Positions 61,901 to 64,000 of a stretch of DNA of 64,000 bases are shown piece by piece. The DNA lies in assembly GCA_007115705.1 (NCBI GenBank), contig QXEO01001020.1, positions 310,001 through 374,000 of the forward strand, read 5' to 3'. The notes under the pieces were generated by a model that had not been told where the DNA came from, did not search any database, and saw nothing but the letters and a program-made list of their open reading frames with translations. The stretch comes from Dactylis glomerata (lineage: Eukaryota > Streptophyta > Magnoliopsida > Poales > Poaceae). Position 1 is the stretch's first letter; every line of letters starts with the position of its first letter. The translations under genes and the position numbers were made by a program.

Positions 61901-64000
61901 AAGTAAGGAGTTTTCTTGGTCTTGCTGGGTTTTATAGGCGCTTTGTCAAAGATTTTGGTTCTATTGCTGCGTCATTGAATGAGCTCACAAAGAAGGATGT
62001 GCCCTTTGTTTGGGGCGATGCACAACAAGAGGCCTTCATGATACTGAAAGATAAGTTAACACATGCTCCATTACTCCAACTTCCTGATTTTAATAAGACG
62101 TTTGAACTTGAATGTGATGCTAGTGGCATTGGTTTGGGAGGTGTGTTATTACAAGAGGGCAAACCTGTAGCATATTTTAGTGAAAAATTGAGTGGGCCTA
62201 GTCTGAACTATTCTACTTATGATAAAGAATTATATGCGCTGGTTCGGACATTAGAAACTTGGCAACATTATTTATGGCCTAAAGAATTTGTTATACATTC
62301 TGATCATGAATCTTTGAAGCATATTCGTAGTCAAGCAAAACTGAATCGTCGCCATGCCAAGTGGGTTGAATTTATTGAATCTTTTCCTTATGTTATCAAA
62401 CACAAAAAGGGTAAAGATAATATTATTGCTGATGCTTTGTCGCGCCGTTATACTATGTTATCTCAGCTTGACTTCAAAATTTTTGGGTTGGAAACTATAA
62501 AGGAACAATACTTGCATGATGCTGAATTTAAAGATGTGTTGCAAAATTGTAAAGATGGTAGGACATGGAACAAATTCATCCTTAATGATGGATTTGTGTT
62601 CCGTGCTAACAAACTATGCATCCCAGATGGTTCCGTTCGTCTTTTGTTGTTACAGGAGGCGCATGGAGGAGGATTAATGGGACACTTTGGTGTCAAGAAG
62701 ACGGAGGATGTTCTTGCTGCACACTTCTTTTGGCCACGCATGCGGCGAGATGTTGAGAGATTCGTGGCACGCTGCACTACTTGTCAAAAAGCTAAGTCTC
62801 GCCTTAATCCACATGGTTTATATATGCCTCTTCCTGTTCCTAGTGTTCCTTGGGAGGATATTTCAATGGACTTTGTTTTGGGATTACCTCGTACACAGAA
62901 GGGGAGGGATAGTATTTTTGTTGTTGTGGATCGGTTTTCTAAGATGGCACACTTTATTCCTTGTCACAAGACCGATGATGCTGCGCACATTGCTGAATTA
63001 TTTTTTCGTGATATCGTTCGTTTGCATGGTGTGCCAAATACTATTGTTTCTGATCGTGATACTAAATTTCTTAGCCACTTTTGGAGATGTTTATGGGCTA
63101 AGTTGGGGACTAAATTGCTGTTTAGTACTACATGTCATCCCCAAACTGATGGACAAACTGAAGTAGTTAATAGAACTTTATCTACCATGCTGCGGGCTGT
63201 TTTAAAGAAGAACTTAAAATTGTGGGAGGAATGTTTGCCTCATATTGAGTTTGCTTATAATCGTTCGCTGCATTCTACCACAAAGATGAGCCCTTTTCAG
63301 ATTGTCTATGGTTTTGTTCCACGTGCACCTATTGATTTGTTGCCTTTACCATCTTCAGTGCAAAATAATTTCGATGCTACACAGCGTGCTGAATTGATTT
63401 TAAAATTGCATGCAACTACTAAAGACAACATAGAACGCATGAATGTTAAGTATAAAGTTGCTGGGGATAGAGGACGAAAGCATGTTGTGTTTGAGGTTGG
63501 TGATCTTGTTTGGTTGCATTTGCGCAAAGATCGTTTTCCTGATTTGCGCAAGTCTAAGTTAATGCCACGTGCTGATGGTCCTTTTAAGGTGATAGAGAAA
63601 ATCAATGATAATGCATATAAACTGGAGCTTCCTGCAGATTTTGGTACGGTAAGTCCTACATTTAACATTGCAGATTTAAAACCTTACTTCGGTGAAGAAG
63701 ATGAGGTTGCGTCGAGGACGACTTCAATTCAAGAAGGGGAGCATGATGAGGACATCCCATCTATTGATACACCCGCTGTACCTACAGCGGAACACATACA
63801 AGGACCCATCACTCGAGCTCGTGCCAAGCAACTTAACTATCAGGTACTTTCGTTTCTTGGAACTCTTTCTCACATACATGAGAATATGATGCTGCCTAAA
63901 TCAGATATGTTTGTTACTCTTAGGAATGATGGACCTAGCATGGATGAGAGGGACAAGCATTGGAGCATGATCGTGCATGGAGATGGCAGCATGCGTTTGA
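58969..64000 (+). CDS. RT13 Gag-Pol polyprotein, uninterrupted, C-terminus beyond the window
   Basis: Starts at the ATG at 58969; I read every codon to 64000 (1,677 codons) with no stop. From the 5' LTR copy, the frame should end about 60 bases past the window. Gag has an acidic linker and a WW motif near 213. The zinc knuckle is C404, C407, H412 and C417. The protease site reads IDGGS (D511) in place of D-[ST]-G. RT has YFDD at 901-904. RNase H acidic residues are about D1050, E1087 and D1112. Integrase has an H1232-H1239-C1269-C1272 zinc site and a D1301-D1362-E1398 triad with the 35-residue spacing, then GPFKVIEKINDNAYKL. The tail crosses the polypurine tract into the LTR (RTTSIQEGEHDED). 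All catalytic residues looked for are present. Confidence 0.95.
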   Translation, partial: MTGTPKDDVDPEKMTSAELHAHFTRLLVGRAQDVDTRLGDVDSKLSDAMDKMAGLEASFNTKLDARFQEVLARLPPLPRPAVPVPRARRVPLTAAAAAAAATEAATQDGYAADEGENEFEDENELDEDEVQQPAPGRPRQYNRNARPPPRPVRDDDHVAKLKLNIPPFEGRYNPDAYLTWELEVEQRFACLRYPEHLRVSAATCEFTDFASIWWSEYCRVNHANIPATWLGLKHAMRTRFVPPHYQRDLLKKLTRLEQGKNSVQEYYQELQTGMIRCGIVEDNKAMLARFFGGLNKEIQHILDYKEYNTITRLFHLACKAELEVQDRQPSWRRPNNSAGRTSSWSARQSAPPSRGDAPGPSTSRYTTPTSRTPPAPAPAPSPSAGPTRSSSSMASTGKTRDIQCRKCFGFGHIEKECRTKRVMVVLEDGEYDSASDFDDDTLALIAARDGANSDSDKEMEVMGAETADQYKSLVAQRVLSVQLSKAEHDQRHNLFQTRGVVKERAIRIIIDGGSCNNLASIDMVEKLALPTRQRPHPYYIQWFESSRKLKVTRTARVHFTIGTYSDFVDCDVVPMQACSLLLGRPWQFDRESVHNGKTNQYSLTHAGKKIGLKPMTPEQILKDDLARASRLKNEDKHKSENQIIAADFVPPKHSSKSDSNHATEIRLKNPCLLASKSDLAEIDVNITPCYAIICKEVLFSFEDMPPSLPPAVANLLQEYMDVFPQDVPPGLPPIRGIEHQIDLIPGASLPNRAPYRTNPEETKEIQRQIQSLLDKGYIRESLSPCAVPIILVPKKDGSSRMCTDCRAINNITIRYRHPIPRLDDMLDELSGSIMFSKVDLRSGYHQIRMQLGDEWKTAFKTKFGLYEWLVMPFGLTNAPSTFMRLMNEVFRAFIGRFVVVYFDDILIYSKSLEDHLDHLRAVFNALRDARLYGNLEKCTFCTNRVAFLGYVVTEQGIEVDPAKIEAIDNWPQPKTVTQVRSFLGLAGFYRRFVKDFGSIAASLNELTKKDVPFVWGDAQQEAFMILKDKLTHAPLLQLPDFNKTFELECDASGIGLGGVLLQEGKPVAYFSEKLSGPSLNYSTYDKELYALVRTLETWQHYLWPKEFVIHSDHESLKHIRSQAKLNRRHAKWVEFIESFPYVIKHKKGKDNIIADALSRRYTMLSQLDFKIFGLETIKEQYLHDAEFKDVLQNCKDGRTWNKFILNDGFVFRANKLCIPDGSVRLLLLQEAHGGGLMGHFGVKKTEDVLAAHFFWPRMRRDVERFVARCTTCQKAKSRLNPHGLYMPLPVPSVPWEDISMDFVLGLPRTQKGRDSIFVVVDRFSKMAHFIPCHKTDDAAHIAELFFRDIVRLHGVPNTIVSDRDTKFLSHFWRCLWAKLGTKLLFSTTCHPQTDGQTEVVNRTLSTMLRAVLKKNLKLWEECLPHIEFAYNRSLHSTTKMSPFQIVYGFVPRAPIDLLPLPSSVQNNFDATQRAELILKLHATTKDNIERMNVKYKVAGDRGRKHVVFEVGDLVWLHLRKDRFPDLRKSKLMPRADGPFKVIEKINDNAYKLELPADFGTVSPTFNIADLKPYFGEEDEVASRTTSIQEGEHDEDIPSIDTPAVPTAEHIQGPITRARAKQLNYQVLSFLGTLSHIHENMMLPKSDMFVTLRNDGPSMDERDKHWSMIVHGDGSMRL
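63731..63743 (+). promoter_or_regulatory. RT13 polypurine tract inside the gag-pol frame
   Basis: AAGAAGGGGAGCA directly before the 3' LTR start. It is also coding (QEGEH), so it is under double constraint. Confidence 0.75.
63744..64000 (+). repeat. RT13 3' LTR, first 257 bp
   Basis: Identical base for base to 56883-57139 by eye; cut off by the window end. Confidence 0.93.

Larger units (their letters stand above)
56883..64000 (+). mobile_element. RT13: apparently intact Ty3/gypsy retrotransposon, right end beyond the window
   Basis: 5' LTR 56883-57807 (925 bp), initiator-Met-type primer site at 57810, a leader of about 1.1 kb, one open gag-pol frame from 58969 to the window end, a polypurine tract at 63731-63743 and the first 257 bp of the 3' LTR (63744-64000). 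Those 257 bp are identical to the 5' LTR. The pol order is protease-RT-RNase H-integrase. The left flank is CGATG; its partner is outside. Gag-pol running into the LTR is reminiscent of group-A CRM centromeric chromoviruses, but other chromovirus-like families may do the same. Confidence 0.93.

Noticed and set aside
1..64000. CRISPR array, bacterial operon or prophage
   Set aside because: No spacer-repeat pattern or bacterial gene order; all coding sequence is plant retroelement type.

Overview
This is repeat DNA from a large grass genome, most likely a Triticeae species (wheat, barley, rye or Aegilops group). That is inferred from nested LTR retrotransposons, BARE/Angela-like copia LTRs that open with a typical GATATGCCC-type start, Athila-like gypsy elements with a tRNA-Asp-type primer site, and a Stowaway-type MITE. 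I found no free-standing host gene, tRNA, rRNA or CRISPR array. Thirteen retroelement pieces (RT1 to RT13) plus a MITE cover almost all of the window. Family names are by resemblance only; boundaries come from paired LTRs and 5-bp target-site duplications (TSDs) read directly. LTR differences were counted by eye and are approximate. || Layout. 1-6486: RT1, an Athila-like gag-protease element with a broken 5' LTR. 6487-7262: unclassified DNA with a 58-bp tandem array. 7263-24650: RT2, a Tat/RIRE2-like gypsy on the minus strand (TSD CTGAG), whose 5' LTR is split by RT3 (15923-24484, plus strand, TSD CCCCT, complete, same family as RT1). 24651-25062: unclassified remnant. 25063-28434: RT4, a truncated Athila-like element on the minus strand. 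28737-33827: RT5, a complete element without polymerase (TSD CTTCA). 34223-34307: MITE. 34328-35186: RT6, a copia LTR fragment. 35187-53350: RT7, a Tat/RIRE2-like element on the minus strand, carrying RT8 (37432-39430, probable solo LTR, TSD CCTGG) and RT9 (39452-51954, minus strand, polymerase-less, TSD CACGA). RT9 in turn holds RT10 (41511-50057, complete copia, TSD GCTTC). RT7 is cut by RT11 (53351 on), RT11 by RT12 (55763 on), and RT12 by RT13 (56883 to beyond the end). RT13 is a Ty3/gypsy element with one uninterrupted gag-pol frame. || How the parts may work together. RT13 is the only element here that still looks able to encode all its own proteins; its two LTRs are identical over the 257 bases that can be compared. 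RT5 and RT9 lack polymerase but share with RT13 the initiator-Met-type primer site, a similar polypurine tract, coding-like sequence across the tract/LTR boundary and oligo(A)-bearing leaders. They could be non-autonomous partners of RT13-like elements. RT1 and RT3 encode only Gag and protease and would need polymerase from an Athila-like relative. || The most unusual signal is in RT2 and RT7. Each carries, antisense between integrase and the 3' LTR, a plant-like gene coding for AT-hook motif(s) followed by a B3-type DNA-binding domain, with its own TATA-like element. Both copies are now broken, but two different families share the same arrangement.
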